DNA of 64,000 nucleotides, from positions 9,612,501 through 9,676,500 of the forward strand of contig OZ017799.1 in assembly GCA_963969395.1 (NCBI GenBank), given 5' to 3'. Made by a program: the position numbers and the translations under genes. The notes beneath the pieces are model-generated. The model saw only the letters and a program-made list of their open reading frames with translations. It had not been told where the DNA came from and did no database searches. Of the stretch, positions 30,971-43,254 are shown piece after piece (position 1 is the stretch's first letter; each line of letters starts with the position of its first letter). The stretch is from Pseudoscleropodium purum. Taxonomy: Eukaryota > Streptophyta > Bryopsida > Hypnales > Brachytheciaceae.

Positions 30971-33900
30971 GATCCGTGAATGAGTGCTCGGTGAGCGTGT
31001 AAATAGGACACTGACTGAGCCGTACGTGAAACCATTTGTATATTTAGTTATTTGGTTTTTTGCAGGACCGGTGCTTAATTGCCTGGAGCTTGCTGGAGTG
31101 CGTACTGTTGCTTCCATGGCGATCATCACCGACTTGCAGCGGGGATTCTGGCAATATGGGTGGCCTTGACTCTACCCCGTATGGCATGATAGAGATAAGA
31201 GGTCTCTCTGTGAACCCAATTAATACCAATCGATGGCCACGTGCAGATCGATGGCCACATGTAGTATGGTCTTGCCCCTCATCTCTTTGGCGCTGCTTTA
31301 CAACATCCCGAAGCTCTTTTGGTTTGGGAGGTTACTTATTTAGGATGCATTGTTGGGACACGTACTGAGTTCAAAGGTTTCTTGAGGTAACCAGACACAA
31401 TCTTTCTTGCCCTCTTCAGTGCTGTGATTGATCGTTCGATTTGAGCATCTCAAGGATCGGATCGAGCTACTGACTATCTAACATGGGGAATGCTTTCATC
31501 TTGCTAGTGCTGCTTAATTATGCACATGTACTTCTTAGACTTCAAGGATATAAATTCTACTGTGGGGCAAGTTGATCGAAGTGGTTTTGAAATTTGAAAT
31601 CATGTTACTTCAATAATGAGTGTCCGAGTTTGGAGGCACGTGTTTGTAGTTTCCGCCGTTCCAGGAAGGAAGTGATCAAAAGGTTTGGCCTCTCAAAGGT
31701 ACGAGCCTACACACGAACCGTCCTTGGATTTAACATATTCCCACAAAATCAAACCTATGCATCCCAATCCACTTGAGGTTCCTTTTCAATTGCGGAGATT
31801 GAACGATTGCTGAGACTGAAATCTTCATTACTGGCGGGGTTCCTGAGCATGTTGCTGATGTAGGACAGGGCGAAGAAAACTCAAGAGGGACGACTGAAGC
31901 TATTTAGTTCTCGGGGACATCTATTTTTCTTCTTTGGGGCTGTTGAATTGTGTCAATTGTGCGTTTTATGATCTGGAAAGTCTGATCCAATTGTAGTGCA
32001 TGTTCGAAATAATTTATAGCTATAGATGTTTCTATGAAGAAGTTTTGCTGAATTCTGCTAATGAATTAACAACACTCAATGGAGAGCTAGCAGGGAAAGG
32101 AGAGCCTGGGGACAAAGCAAATTTGCTGGAAGCCAAGATCTATGAAATACAGTGCTGGAAAGTTCCTGAGAATATTGATAATTAATGGCGGTGATGTTTG
32201 GTGAGCCCTGTTTCTGATGCAGGACATGCACTTAGAACTTGGGAGAGAAGGGGGTCGTCGAGTAAGTGGCATGCAAAAGCTTGTTCTCGAGTACATCTTT
32301 TCTTCTAAGTTTCTGTCGCCCTTGAATGGTCTCGTTTCTTTGCTAAGGCCTGGTTGCAATGCATGCACAATCTTCTCTGCTACTTCTGTGTCCCACCTTC
32401 TCAATGTCAAATAAGCCTATTTTCGAATTGCAAGTGGTTTCCCATTGTCATTCAGGTGGGATTGTTCGGAATGGGTCGTACTTTTCAATGACCAATCGAG
32501 ACTTGGACTAATATGCCAGACAAGACTATAGGAGAGGATTTGAAAGGTTCTCTCAAGGCAAGCTAGCCATGCTATAATTGCATGTATGTTCAGCATATGA
32601 TCATGTTAGCTTCATGCAATTTAACTTGCACATAATTTGGATTTTATGTTCTTAATGTTGGAAAGTGGTTAGGACATCGTATAGTCGTCTGTGCTTTAGA
32701 ATTCAAGAATAGCAATACATTTGTTAAGGAGCAAGCTGAAGCGTATTTGAAATTGTATTTGACTATGAGTGTCCGATTTTGCAGGCACACTTCATTAGTT
32801 TCGGCCACTTTTAGGGAGGAGGTGAAAGGTACGAGTTCTAGGGTTTCTTTAGATCATAGTTCCCTTTTGGCCCTCTTATGCGCAAGTGCTACTGTGATAG
32901 ATCGTTAAATTTGAGCATCATAAGGAGCTACCGATTATCTAACACGAGCGAGGAATGCTTTCGTCTTGCAATGTATGTACTGCTTTCAACTACTGCATAT
33001 GCCGACACAAACATGCGAAAATCTGAGAAGCAGTTACTTTGAAAGAGAGGTTCCACAGGTGTGCATATGTTGTAGAGATCCATATCATAAATTATCAATT
33101 GCAGCTCTACCTTTGTTGCTACTTTTCTGTTTCCAAACTTGAAACACGTGATGTAAGCACCAAATGTACGTAGCAGCACTTGTAAATATAGGAATTGAAT
33201 ACTTTCTCTGGTAGTTAGGAACAAAGATGAAACATACGGTGAACACTCCTGAGCTTCATTAAACTAGATACTTAGGTAACGTATTGTACAGTGTTCATGG
33301 ATTTTAACACGTTGAGACATGATTCGATTCATGTGGATTTTGAAGTTTTACAGGACTGGTGATCAAATGGATCTCGCTTGAGTGCATGCGCTTGCTTTTC
33401 CCAGGGTGATCATCACCGATCCACCGAGGGATTTCTAGCTTTCAGAGTCCTTCAAACTCATATCAATGGTGTAAGAAATCTAGAGATTCCTTGGCAGATC
33501 GTTGGATGGTCATATATACCGACCGATTGAGTCTTTTCGGTTCAGGGTTCAAGGTTAATTATGGGGTTCAAATATAGTGGTGATCATCATCGATCGAGTT
33601 TGATTTGGTGTCAATCAGCCAGTTCAGAGCGTGGGAGGTATAGTCGTTCCCGAAAAGCTAAGAGGATATATGTAGTGGGATCATGCTTCTAGCCTACCTC
33701 GCCATGGCAGAACTCGTCTTCACTAACTTGGGCTGTGAAGTCAAGGTTCGCTCTGCATCATCACTGGCAGTGTTCTCCAAATAATTAATGTGATTTTCAT
33801 GCATGATTGGAGCAATCATGTTGCTCAACCCATTGCTATATGTATAAAATCTTTCAAATCCATCTCTCGGCTCCGCAATATTTGTAGCTTTAGATTTTTC

Positions 33901-34190
33901 TGTAAAGGAGTTCTGGTAAATTCTGCCACAATTGTGAACACTGGTGGATTGGCATGGAGAGATAGGAGGGAAGGGAGCGACCTAAACCCTAAACCCTAAA
34001 ACTCGATCGGTCGTTGTTTTCAGCTTCTCTCATGCTAAGTTATATATAATTGCATGTGTCGTTATGGTTTCAGCACACGACCGTATTAGCTTTAATTAAG
34101 CACATGTGGAATGTTCTCTCTGTAGAACGTGGTTCATCGTATACATGTACTACAGATTTCAAGGGTAAGCTTATCTTCCATTGTAGAGCA
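30971..34190. repeat. Diverged, rearranged segmental repeats related to the hairpin arm and its flank
   Basis: Several blocks recur at low identity on the same strand. The hairpin right arm resembles 31798-31990 and, more weakly, 32165-32360. The block at 31062 (CAGGACCGGTGC to GATCATCACCGA) resembles 33352. The block at 31370-31500 resembles 32840-32970. The block at 31580-31700 resembles 32730-32840. The block at 32005-32100 resembles 33860-33960. The block at 32570 resembles 34030. The pattern fits an old tandem array of units over 1 kb long, later shuffled. No protein-coding frame persists. Confidence 0.55.
33981..34000. repeat. Short telomere-like repeat, (CCCTAAA)3
   Basis: Nearly three units of the plant telomere repeat CCCTAAA. 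This could be a telo-box or a small interstitial telomere tract. It is too short for more. Confidence 0.6.
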
Positions 34191-34421
34191 TGTTGAAGGC
34201 TCAAGGCTATTAGTAATATTATATTTAGATGAATTATAGATCTAGCAACTAGGAGTTATGTCTCTTAGTAGCGTTGTACCTCATAGATCTAGGAGTCACA
34301 TTTTACTGATCCTAGTAACTTGACTCTTCATGTTATCCTTCTCCTCATATATTGAGGTTGTGCTATTATTAATGTGATATTTATTTGCCTCTTTGAGTAA
34401 TATGTGTGATCTTCTTTAGCA
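34191..34421 (+). repeat. 5' LTR of a Copia element (231 bp)
   Basis: Starts TGTTGAAGGC and ends TTTAGCA, eight bases before a tRNA-Met primer site. No matching 3' LTR is present downstream. Confidence 0.65.
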
Positions 34422-34429
34422 TTTTATTA

Positions 34430-34441
34430 TGGTATCAGAGC
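34430..34441 (+). other. Copia primer-binding site, initiator tRNA-Met
   Basis: TGGTATCAGAGC is the standard primer-binding site complementary to the 3' end of plant initiator tRNA-Met. Confidence 0.9.
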
Positions 34442-34526
34442 GATTCAAGCTCTTATGTGTGTCTTCCAGTGTGTGTTTATTAACACACGTAGTAGTTTAT
34501 ATAGAAGCATCTTTTATATTCAAAAT

Positions 34527-34864
34527 CAGGATTGACGAATCTCTACGTCCGCCCTAAAATAGCGTCCGTTTTCCGGACACACGGACGCTAGCGGACGCAA
34601 CGTCCCACCCACCGTCGGAAGGCGGACGGGCGGGGCGGGGCGGACGGGCGAGGCGGATGGACGGGGCGGATGCCCAGATCGTGCGGACCACATCAATCCG
34701 CGTGTCGATTGGACGGCCGTAATCGGGTGGACAGGTATCGGGGCGGATGGGGGACATGCGAACGGGGCAGATAGGCGAACGCGAATGTCAGCGTCCGCTG
34801 CGGACACAGCGTCCGCGTCTGGACATCCTGGACGTCCAACCGTCTTGTCAACCCGACAACCGTG
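34527..34864. mobile_element. GC-rich hAT-type MITE, copy 2 (338 bp), inside the Copia leader
   Basis: Starts CAGGATTGACGAATC, like copy 1 at 10058. The right end has GTCAACCC followed by an extra ACAACCGTG. A perfect 8-bp duplication TTCAAAAT flanks it (34519-34526 and 34865-34872). The interior shares long stretches with copy 1, for example the blocks around AAAATAGCGTCCGTTTTCCG and TCGATTGGACGGCCGTAATC. It lies between the Copia primer site and gag. Confidence 0.9.
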
Positions 34865-34950
34865 TTCAAAATGATCACTTTGAATACAATTCATGTAAGA
34901 ATTTATAATGCTTCTGGGTGAAGTAGATTTTAATATATATAAATATAATT

Positions 34951-37019
34951 ATGGCAAGTTGTCATAAGATGATAGACAATAGAGATGTGACAAAATTCGA
35001 TGGGACATTTTTTAATGTCTGGAAACATTGTATGATATTATTATTAAAAGCGGAGAGGTTTTGGTCAATGGTCGAAGGTACTGAACCAAAACCTGTAGCA
35101 CCCACTGAAACAGGTGCTCAAGCATTACCTACCACCAACAAAAGTAGCCTTGTTGAGTGGGAGGATAGAGATGCTCTAGCTTTATCTATAATGAATAATT
35201 GTCTCAAAAATTCGATTGTTTGTCATATTGAACATTGCAAGTCATCATCTAGTGCATAGAAACAATTATGCAATATGTACGAGACAAAAGATGTTGTCTC
35301 TAGAATGTATTTACATGATAAACTACAAAGTCTTAGAATGAGAGAGACAGATAGTGTTACAAAACACGTGCACAATTTTCGTTCTATTTTAGAACAATTA
35401 GCTTCTATTGGAAGTCTTGTTGATGACAAAGATGCAATTTTATTGTTGATGAGGAGTATGCCAAGTGGCTACAAACCTTATCTAACAACTTTGAGGAGAC
35501 AACAAGGTTTGACTCTTCAAGGTTTAATAGCAGATCTTCTTCAAGAGGAGATATTATTAAAAGATCTTGGTTTCGGTAACGACAATATGAAGGCCCTCTT
35601 TGTAGGTAAAAGACCTCGTCTTTCATATCGTCAAAAGAAATTTGGACCCTATAGGTCTTCTTTCCAAGATTCTAAGCCTACATTTCAAGGGGAGGCTTCT
35701 TCAAATAAACAATCTTTTGATTCATATAAAAAGAAAGTAAAATGTTTTTATTGTAAAAAACTTGGGGTTGGAATTAGAGATTGTCGTAAAAAAATGGCTG
35801 ATTAGAAAAGGCAAAGAGTGTCTGGTCAATCTAATCTAGTAACTAATGATAATGCTAGATTATATGTAGCTACTGCTTTGTTTACCAAAGGTAAAGATCT
35901 AGTTTGGTATGTTGATACTAGAGCCACTCAACACATGGCCCATGATTAGAATTCTTTCATTAATTATCGACCAATAAATAAAGGTCAAGTAGTTTTCTTA
36001 GGAGGCAGTACATCCCATGAAGTTATTGGTGAAGGAGATGCCTCTATTATATTAAATAATGGGCAAAAGAAAACTATTCCTAATGTCCTTCACGTTCCCA
36101 GTTTAATGAAAAATTTATTTTCAGTTAAAAAATTAGACAAAGCTAGTGGTCAAATGAACATTAAGTCTGGTTTATGTACATTAAAAGCACCTAGTGGAGC
36201 TATTATAGCAACTTGTAAATTAGAAAATGATTTGTATAAGCTAGGCTTAGCATCTACTACATGTCATGATGTAGCTCTTCTTGTTGTTGATTTAAAATTA
36301 GATAAGACCAAATTATGGCATAAACGCCTTTGTCACATAAATCATACAAGATTATAACAACTTATGACTAAATCTATGGTCTTAGGTTTAAATAACTTAA
36401 ATACCAAAAATATTAGTACATGTACTTTGTGTATACAAGGAAAACAACATAGGGACAAATTCCCAAACAAGGTGGGACTCGTGCCCAAGAAGCATTGGAT
36501 CTTATTCATTCGGATATTTGCGGACAAATGCAAACATCTATACATTCAAGTTCTATATATTTCATCACATTTATTGATGATTATACTTGCTATACAATTA
36601 TATATCATTTAAAGCAAAAGTCTGATGCTTTCAAAAAATTTAAACAATATAAGCAAATGGTTAAAAACCAAAAGAATAAGACTATAAAAGTTCTTCGTGT
36701 TGATAACGGTGGAGAATATAAATCCCTTGAATTCACAAAATTCTGTGAAAAATATGGAATTTTGCGTCAATTTACTATTCCTTATACCCCTCAACAAAAT
36801 GGGATCACAGAATGACGTAATCGAATCTTAGTAGAGGCAGTTGTCACTATGTTAAGTGATGCAAAATTACCTAAGGTTTTCTGGGGCAAAGCGGCTATGA
36901 CTGCTACATATATACAAAATTGGGTGCTGACTAGTGCAATTGATTCATATAAAAATCCCTTTGAACTTTGGACTAGTCGAAAACCTAACCTATCACATAT
37001 TAAAGGCCATATTCGTTAA
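34951..37019 (+). pseudogene. Dead Copia gag-pol, truncated after integrase
   Basis: Gag starts at the ATG at 34951 (MASCHKMIDNRDVTKFDGTF). It has the UBN2-type gag region and a zinc knuckle whose His is replaced by Val (CFYCKKLGVGIRDC). The protease site is degenerate (DTRATQHM in place of D-S-G-A). A pre-integrase finger (LWHKRLCHINH, then CTLCIQGK) follows, then an integrase core with HSDICG, RVDNGGEY and TPQQNGITE. Stops interrupt the frame at about 35258, 35803, 35947, 36355 and 36814, and there is a frameshift near 36480. Several stops fit C-to-T or G-to-A changes (for example CAA to TAA and CGA to TGA). Homology ends near 37010. RT, RNase H and the 3' LTR are missing. Confidence 0.9.
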
Positions 37020-38724
37020 TTTGAGACAAAATGGTCATTTTGAGACTTTCAAAACACAAGTGCAACGTTTTTTTGACAATATAGTTGTTCAATTCAATGA
37101 TAAATAAAGTTTAGTATTGAATGACTAAGCAACCTTGAGACTGCGATTTCAAACAAATGCAGCCAATGAAGGAAAATTACATTAGTACACCGTATAATTA
37201 GAAATTTTTGTTCACATTGAAGGAAAAATATTGAAAGAGTTTGCACTCAACAAGTTCAATTTACTTGGAATATTAGACTATATTATTCTATTTTGAATGG
37301 CTTGTAGCATTTCTTCATAAATGAACTTCTAATTTCTTAGAGTTTGTGTGTATATACAAAGTGGTTGCTTGCTTTGTTTTTCAAAATACTAGATTTTTAC
37401 ATTATATCTACCTTGTTATTAACCTATAAAGTCCCAAGGTATTTTTGGAGTATGATGTTTCAAAAACTTTCACCACGTGGATATAAAGATATTTACATTT
37501 AAAGGACAAGAAAACATGTATTTCCTAACCTTGCTTGGCAAGCTTTTTTGGCTTAGTTTGAATCTTCCTAACTTAAATAAATTTGTAGGACACATTTTGA
37601 TTTTATATTTTGGGATGTTGAACAACTGTGTTGAAAATGTAGACCATAGAAATTCAACAACAAAGTACTAAATTTTCACTCATTCAATTAATACTAAGCA
37701 GATGTAGATTCAAGGTTGAAATAAAAACTAAATTCTTAATAGTTCTAAGATGAAATTAAAACACAATAATTCCAATGGTCAAATTGTTGTAGCAAATATA
37801 CCCAACCTATTTAACAATCTTTTTGGAAGAGGGTGTCAAAATTGTATTCGAATGTGAGTTCTATTAGTTGTTTTTTCCTGAAAATGCTCAAATTGTCACA
37901 AAAACAAGATTGTCCATAACTTTCTCATTACTTTTCCAAATGGATGAACCAAAGCTTCAAATATAAAGTTAACACAAATGTGACATATAAGAAAAAAATA
38001 TCAAAGAATTTATTTCAATTTTATTGGGAATTTTTTGGACTGCCCGGTCTCCTCTAAGATTCAGCTAGCATAATGAATGCTTTCAGACACCGATTGAAAT
38101 AAAAATGAAATTTCCCTAAAGCTAATGGATTTCTCTATGTTATAGGAGTTTTTGAAAGTTTCACTAAATTTCTTGAGCTCATAGATATAGTACTAAACCA
38201 CCCTTCTCTTGGGGGAACTATTGACGACCCCATCCTCCATGTTTCCCTTCGAGTAGTCTATGGCCGCGGACGCTGCATCGGAGGCGGAGCACAACAAGTA
38301 CGGTTTGGAAAAAGGTGCAGTGTCACAACTACCATCCATGGACTCGCTACAAGTTGAAAAAGACTTTTTTGATCTGGAAAAGAGGCTCCGCGTGAGCCTC
38401 CCATTTGTAGGAAGGCTTGCATCAAACGGGAGTCCAACCTGAAGCAAGTACAGAATATTTAAATGCTTGAGACATGATCCTCCAACAAGCAACAACGATC
38501 GCTAATAGCACTGACCTAATTGGACACATAAGAAGAAATCCAAGGAATAGAATAAAAAATCTAAACTTTGAAATTTTTTTTCAATATTTACGAAACATTA
38601 TTTACAAAAGATTATTTCATACATGAATATAACATACCACTGCCATTTTAAATGTGGGTACATGGGATGTTCACTTCCTACGGCGGCCACGCCCTATGAC
38701 TAAACCTATCCCAGGAAGTTCATA
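37020..38724. other. AT-rich intergenic sequence
   Basis: I recognise no gene up to about 38.2 kb. A more GC-rich patch at 38.2-38.45 kb has short open frames on both strands, including a 60-codon plus-strand one (38260-38442) with an ATG and acidic start. Neither matches a domain I know. From 38640 the decayed minus-strand gene approaches. Confidence 0.35.
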
Positions 38725-39502
38725 TCATACACCGAAGGCTTTGCTGGACTCTCTCATTGCTCCCACAATTTGTTTCATAGAGAGATCACGAGCAGTGAAA
38801 GGGTTCACGCCAAGCCGATTCTCTTGGACATAATCCCGCAATTCTCCATTTTGGCAGTTCAAATGTAGACGCCATAGCCATGGTAGGAGCTCCCCCATAA
38901 GAACATCATCCCTCCGTTTTACGTGATTCTAGGTGTCTAGAAAGATGGCATTTCCATTCTCATTGCAGACGCTCTTACTTGGAGAGTCGTCAATACAAAT
39001 AGTATTATTGTGAGTGAATGGATCGTCTCCACTAGAATTTGTGAACAAGACTTCTGACAGAACTTTCATGCAATGTACTTTGCCACCTTGATGAAAGAAA
39101 TTTCCCTCGGAAACCTCTATTTTGGTACAATGCTCCTGACTTAGGATGTTATAAGGATGTCCGCAACCGTGAAAGAGGTGAGCAACGATAGGTTCTGCAT
39201 TGTGCTTCATCATTGTGGTCCACACTACCACCCTCTTTGCCATCATAGCAACCTGTTGGAGAAATTCGCCCACATTCTGTTGGGCAAATACGGCTTTAGG
39301 ACCAATTATAAAAGGGGTTTCGATGGCAGAGAACATGGTCTTTGACGTTGAACGGCTTGTATTTTGCCGCATAGGACTTCAAAGTAGTGTGGCAGAGCAC
39401 GCCGTTTAAGTCCAAGACAATGTTCAACCATTTTCTTTTGGGTTCTGGCACTACCGGTGGAACGTTCTTTGGGACGACCTCTTTTCCGCACTTCAATTCT
39501 AC
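38725..39502 (-). pseudogene. FCP1/NIF-like HAD phosphatase domain, last exon of the decayed minus-strand gene
   Basis: FCP1/NIF (SCP) domains dephosphorylate proteins such as the RNA polymerase II tail. The exon starts after TTGGCTAG at 39502. It shows the first HAD block LNIVLDLNGVLC (the second Asp of the usual DxD is Asn), then GPKAVFAQQNVGEFLQQVA, VVVWTTMMKHN, YNILSQEHCTKIE, ICIDDSPSKSVCNENG and NAIFLDT. After an in-frame TAG that replaces a Trp codon (about 38929) the same frame continues with RRDDVLMGELLPWLWRLHLN and ends ESSKAFGV at 38727-38725. A frameshift near 39320 separates the first block from the rest. One stop and one frameshift make it a pseudogene, although the phosphatase-like blocks are well preserved. 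Confidence 0.8.
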
Positions 39503-39988
39503 CTAGCCAAAAGAAAACAACAGAGAAATGAAGTTACCTGTTGAAATGCAGTAGGAATTCCAAAGAGTGGAAACACGAATTGAATTCCACTAAGCAACTC
39601 TTGTCTCCCGTTAGAAAAAGCTCTCATTGGTAGCGGAGGGAGTATGCATACGAGTTTTGAAAGCTAAGCAACAAGACATTGAAGTGCAATTAGACGCAGT
39701 TGGCGCATTGTGACTTTCTTTACAAATAACTAAAATTCCATAAATTCGAGACAACAAGTCAACTAATGTTGTACACTTGATGCTATCACTATGCTACATG
39801 CATCCTCTCCTTAGATGCATTTGCCGTTAGCGTCGAGCACTTGAGCCATCAAGGATTGGCGCTGCCATCTTGTTACGCAGCAAAAATTTATATAAGATTT
39901 AAAACTTCAATTACTTTGTTATTAGCCATGCATTTTTAGCTGAAACTAAGTAATCAATTCAATCAACAATCAAAAGAGTATCAATTAC

Positions 39989-40861
39989 CTGAGAAGAACC
40001 TGCTATCGTTTGATTATGTGCCTTTGCATCTCCTTGTTCCTCCTCAGCAACATTCATATTTTCATAGATGACTTTTTCGCCTTCTCCATAGTCAACTGGT
40101 TCTTTTTCATAAGGCAAGGGAAAAGCCGTGCCCATCTTTGAAGTAGGTAATGCAGAAGCAGTTGCTACAGCCGCAGAAGCCAAATTGGCTTGGGAGTTAT
40201 CATTGAGTCCATGATAACTCTCATTATTGTTTGTCTGAATCACATTGAATTGTACTTTTGGTTCTCCAGAGACCTGGTGCGCTTCACGGGATGCACTTGG
40301 CAACTCGGTCAGTGTAGTTGAAATGCATGTGACAACGGCCTCCAAAGGAACAAAATCAATTTTATCGTTCACTCCACGATATGGCCATTGTGGAACCAAC
40401 TGTTGCACCTCTTGAGAGAGAAGAGGGGACAATGTGGGTGCAGGGCATTGTCTTGGGATGGAGGCAGGTGACATTTGAAGGCTGGTAGATCCCCCTTGCG
40501 ATTGGGATTTCAAGGCTTCAGCAAGCATTGCAAGTTGGGACCTCATTTCACTAAACTGTTTGTCTGACTTTGCTTGTTCATCTATGTATCTCTGGTTGGC
40601 AGCCTTACTTTCTGCCAGCACAACAAATAGAGCTTTTTCTGTTGCTTCCCTCTCAGCTTTACGTGCCAACCTCCGCTCCTTTCGTTCCATATCCAATCTC
40701 CACCAATCCTTTTCAACCTTGATGACTTTTCCATCACTAGCAACCACTGGTTTGCACTCCGAGTTCATAGTCACCTCGTCGGCAGAGTCGTCGTCTTCTG
40801 GCTGCATCACCTCGCTGTCGCTGCTCACCTCAATAATATCGTTCATATTCTCTTGAATCAC
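39989..40861 (-). pseudogene. Middle exon, part 2: acidic then Lys/Arg-rich helical segment
   Basis: The frame opens at 40861 and contains an ATG at 40846 (MNDIIEVSSDSEVMQPEDDD). An acidic start is followed by a charged helical stretch (WWRLDMERKERRLARKAERE) and a Gln/Ser/Pro-rich tail. It ends at GGTTCTTCTCAG|GTAATT (donor at 39988-39987). Donor and the acceptor at 39502 are both phase 0, so it joins the FCP1-like exon without a frame change. It touches the preceding acidic frame (ending at 40858) in another frame, so a single-base indel probably separates them. Function unknown. Confidence 0.6.
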
Positions 40862-41427
40862 GAGTTCACGACATCGACTGCCCTACTAGCATCGACCAAG
40901 AACACGTTTTGTTGTCGCTTCAATTGCAACTCTTGTATTTGTTGCTCTAAGTCAGAATCCTCGTTAGCTTTGTCATCCCCACTCTCATCTATTTCTTGCG
41001 GGTCACTCTCACTCTCGTCTTCAAAATCTCTCTCTTTGTCGTGCCTCTGTTGTCGCTGCGCTTCAAATTCAGGATCTGCTTTGATGTCTCCATCATCCTC
41101 ACGAGACTCAACAGAAGCATTGATGAGAGACGTTTGTGTTGCATTTGCCTCCGCCACGTCCCTTTCAAGTTTACCAAACGCCTGCTCGTCTAGATCAGAC
41201 CCTTCTTCACCAACCTTTTCTTCTTCTTCGGATTCATCTTCTGTCTTAGAGGGAACGGATTCGAGTACTCTTGAAATAAGACGGGGTGGATTTGTATACG
41301 ACGCCGAGTAGGGAGAGTTTGAAAATAAGAAATCATTAAGATCCATCTGATCAGCAACACTTGATATATTCCTGAACAAGTCGACGTCTTCTTTCTCGAC
41401 CATCCCATAAAAATACGCTTCAAACAT
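40862..41427 (-). pseudogene. Middle exon, part 1: acidic segment
   Basis: The exon begins after GGGTTAG with MFEAYFYGMVEKEDVDLFRN and turns into a strongly acidic stretch (SKTEDESEEEEKVGEEG), then a Gln/Asp/Glu-rich region. It ends in VVNS-stop exactly where the next frame begins. The 161-bp intron before it (41428-41588) contains one copy of the satellite palindrome at about 41549-41571. No known domain. Confidence 0.6.
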
Positions 41428-41588
41428 CTAACCCACAAGTAGAAGGATGTAGCTCAATGAGAATGACAACAAACGCTTTGGATAATGGACCATTGTCAAA
41501 TCGATGATAACAGTATACAACAATAGCAATGTACAAAACAAAGAAGTTATCATTGAGTCAAGGATAACTATTAGTAGAATGTACATAC

Positions 41589-42909
41589 CTTTGAGGCCAT
41601 CATGAGCTTCATGCTTGAAAAAATTCCAAGAACATTTTTTTGGGGGTCGGCAAAGCTCTGCAAGATCTCCAAATAAAACTCCATTCGGAGTTCGCCAATA
41701 TGTACTCTACTTTTCCTCCGTGTTTTTGGCAAGTTCCTTGTAGTACACACAATCAGAGGGCGTATCATACTTGATTCGCATCAATGGACGTACGGAGGCA
41801 ACAAAATCGTTGTCTTTCTTGAAAAGGAAGAGAAGTGGTACATCTGGAGCAGTCGTTTTACTACCTATGTTGTTCAGTTGCTCGCCTTTTGAAGGGACAT
41901 AAGTAGAGTGGACAACATCGTAGTCTTTTAGACTTGTAGCTGCAAACTTTGTTGCGGCTTCAATGTCATCCGAGTCATTTAAGATGAAGAGCCACATGTT
42001 TGGCTCTGTAATGGCAGGTTCCAATTTCTCTTTCAAAAAGATCAAAAACGGGTCAATAGCAGCTTCAGTCTCTGTAGGTGTGATCCTGACGACAGCCCTA
42101 GCATCAAAGACTGCCAAGTTGAGCTGCTTAGGGGAATACAAGTAGTTGCTGTGCGTTACTAGCGTCTTTCCAACACTGTCAACTCCCCGCATTTGCACTC
42201 CTCCGATATTCACCGGAAGCTCAGACTTTAGTTGCACAAACCTCTTGAACATGTGGAGCACTTCTGGGAATTTTGTCTTCAAATCTGTCACTCACTTCAG
42301 GCGTGCTTCGTTCCTCAACCGCTTCCTAAAATACTCTGATTTTGGATGCGAGAGTAAGAAATCCCATGTTGCCGATGAGAACCTGCTTTTCACCTTCCAC
42401 GTTGCCCACATCTTATTTTTCACATCACCTACGCTATCCAAAAATTTGAAACTTGGCTTCAACTCCATCAAATCCTGTATGATTACCTTCTTACGTTTTC
42501 TGAGCTCCATTCAATCGGATGCAACGTGATTGTCGGCTACTGGGATCCTTGTCTTGGAAACAGACACCTTCGGATACACCACACCGCGATTTGTTCTACC
42601 AATGAGGTGCTTTGCGAATTCCTCAAAGTCAGTATCAGTGAAGTGCCCAAAATGTCTGAAGAACTCTCGCTTCAAATTTTGATTGTTCACCTTGAATCCT
42701 TTCTCTACTCTGAACAGTTTGTCAGTGAGGGGATTAATCAATTTGCCTTCAGCGTACATGGTTAGGAATCGTTCCCAATGCACCCATTTCTTCTCCGGCA
42801 ATGTTATGATTTGGAGTTCATTCTTTAGGTCTGAAGTGGAGTTAATCTTGGAGCCATCTTTGTCAGGATTTATGTTTTGGAACCTTTGAATAACAGCTAA
42901 CGAGAAACT
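41589..42909 (-). pseudogene. Second exon of the decayed minus-strand gene
   Basis: The exon runs from CTGCAG|AGTTTCTCG (42909) to CAAAG|GTATGT (41589). It reads SFSLAVIQRFQNINPDKD, KKWVHWERFLTMYAEGKL, FRHFGHFTDTDFEEFAKHLI, and after a TGA at about 42511 MELRKRKKVIIQDLMELKPS. After a second TGA at about 42292 it reads FPEVLHMFKRFVQLKSELPV, LNLAVFDARAVVRITPTETE and PNMWLFILNDSDDIEAATKF. A frameshift near 41710 is needed to reach the last part (GELRMEFYLEILQSFADPQK, then VLGIFSSMKLMMASK), which splices in phase 0 to MFEAYFYG. I recognise no domain; the middle part has a Rossmann-like look but no catalytic motif I can name. Confidence 0.6.
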
Positions 42910-43254
42910 CTGCAGTTCAAAATTAAATGTCTTTAGAGTAGAGCACATAGTTCATTTCTTGTACATCAACTTATCGTTGACTCAAGGATAAGTCCTAAAT
43001 GCTAAGGAGAATGAAAAAATGTATGACTTCTAGACTATTGTAGTGCTCAAAAGAATGTATAGGTCAAAGCTAAATGTCTTGAGAGTAGAGCATGTCATTC
43101 ATAGCATATACCACAACTTATCATTGACTCAAGGATAAGTCTCAAATGGAAAGAAATTGTAGCCATGACAAACTTCAAAACATTCATTATGGCTCAAATT
43201 TTTAGCAAAGAAATCTGTTCTTCACTACATAAGTTTGAAGGAATTGAACCTTAC
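42910..43254 (-). repeat. Intron with a two-copy repeat carrying the satellite palindrome
   Basis: In this 345-bp intron (plus strand) two similar segments, one at the acceptor side (42925-42995) and one at about 43073-43145, share GTAGAGCA and CTTATC(G/A)TTGACTCAAGGATAAG. The palindromes are at 42970-42992 and 43117-43139. The same palindrome, slightly different, is the core of the 86-bp satellite that starts at 44.2 kb. Confidence 0.75.

Noticed and set aside
38260..38442. 60-codon plus-strand ORF (and a 100-codon minus-strand one) in a GC-richer patch
   Set aside because: No domain, no splice-consistent continuation found, and opposite strands are equally open.
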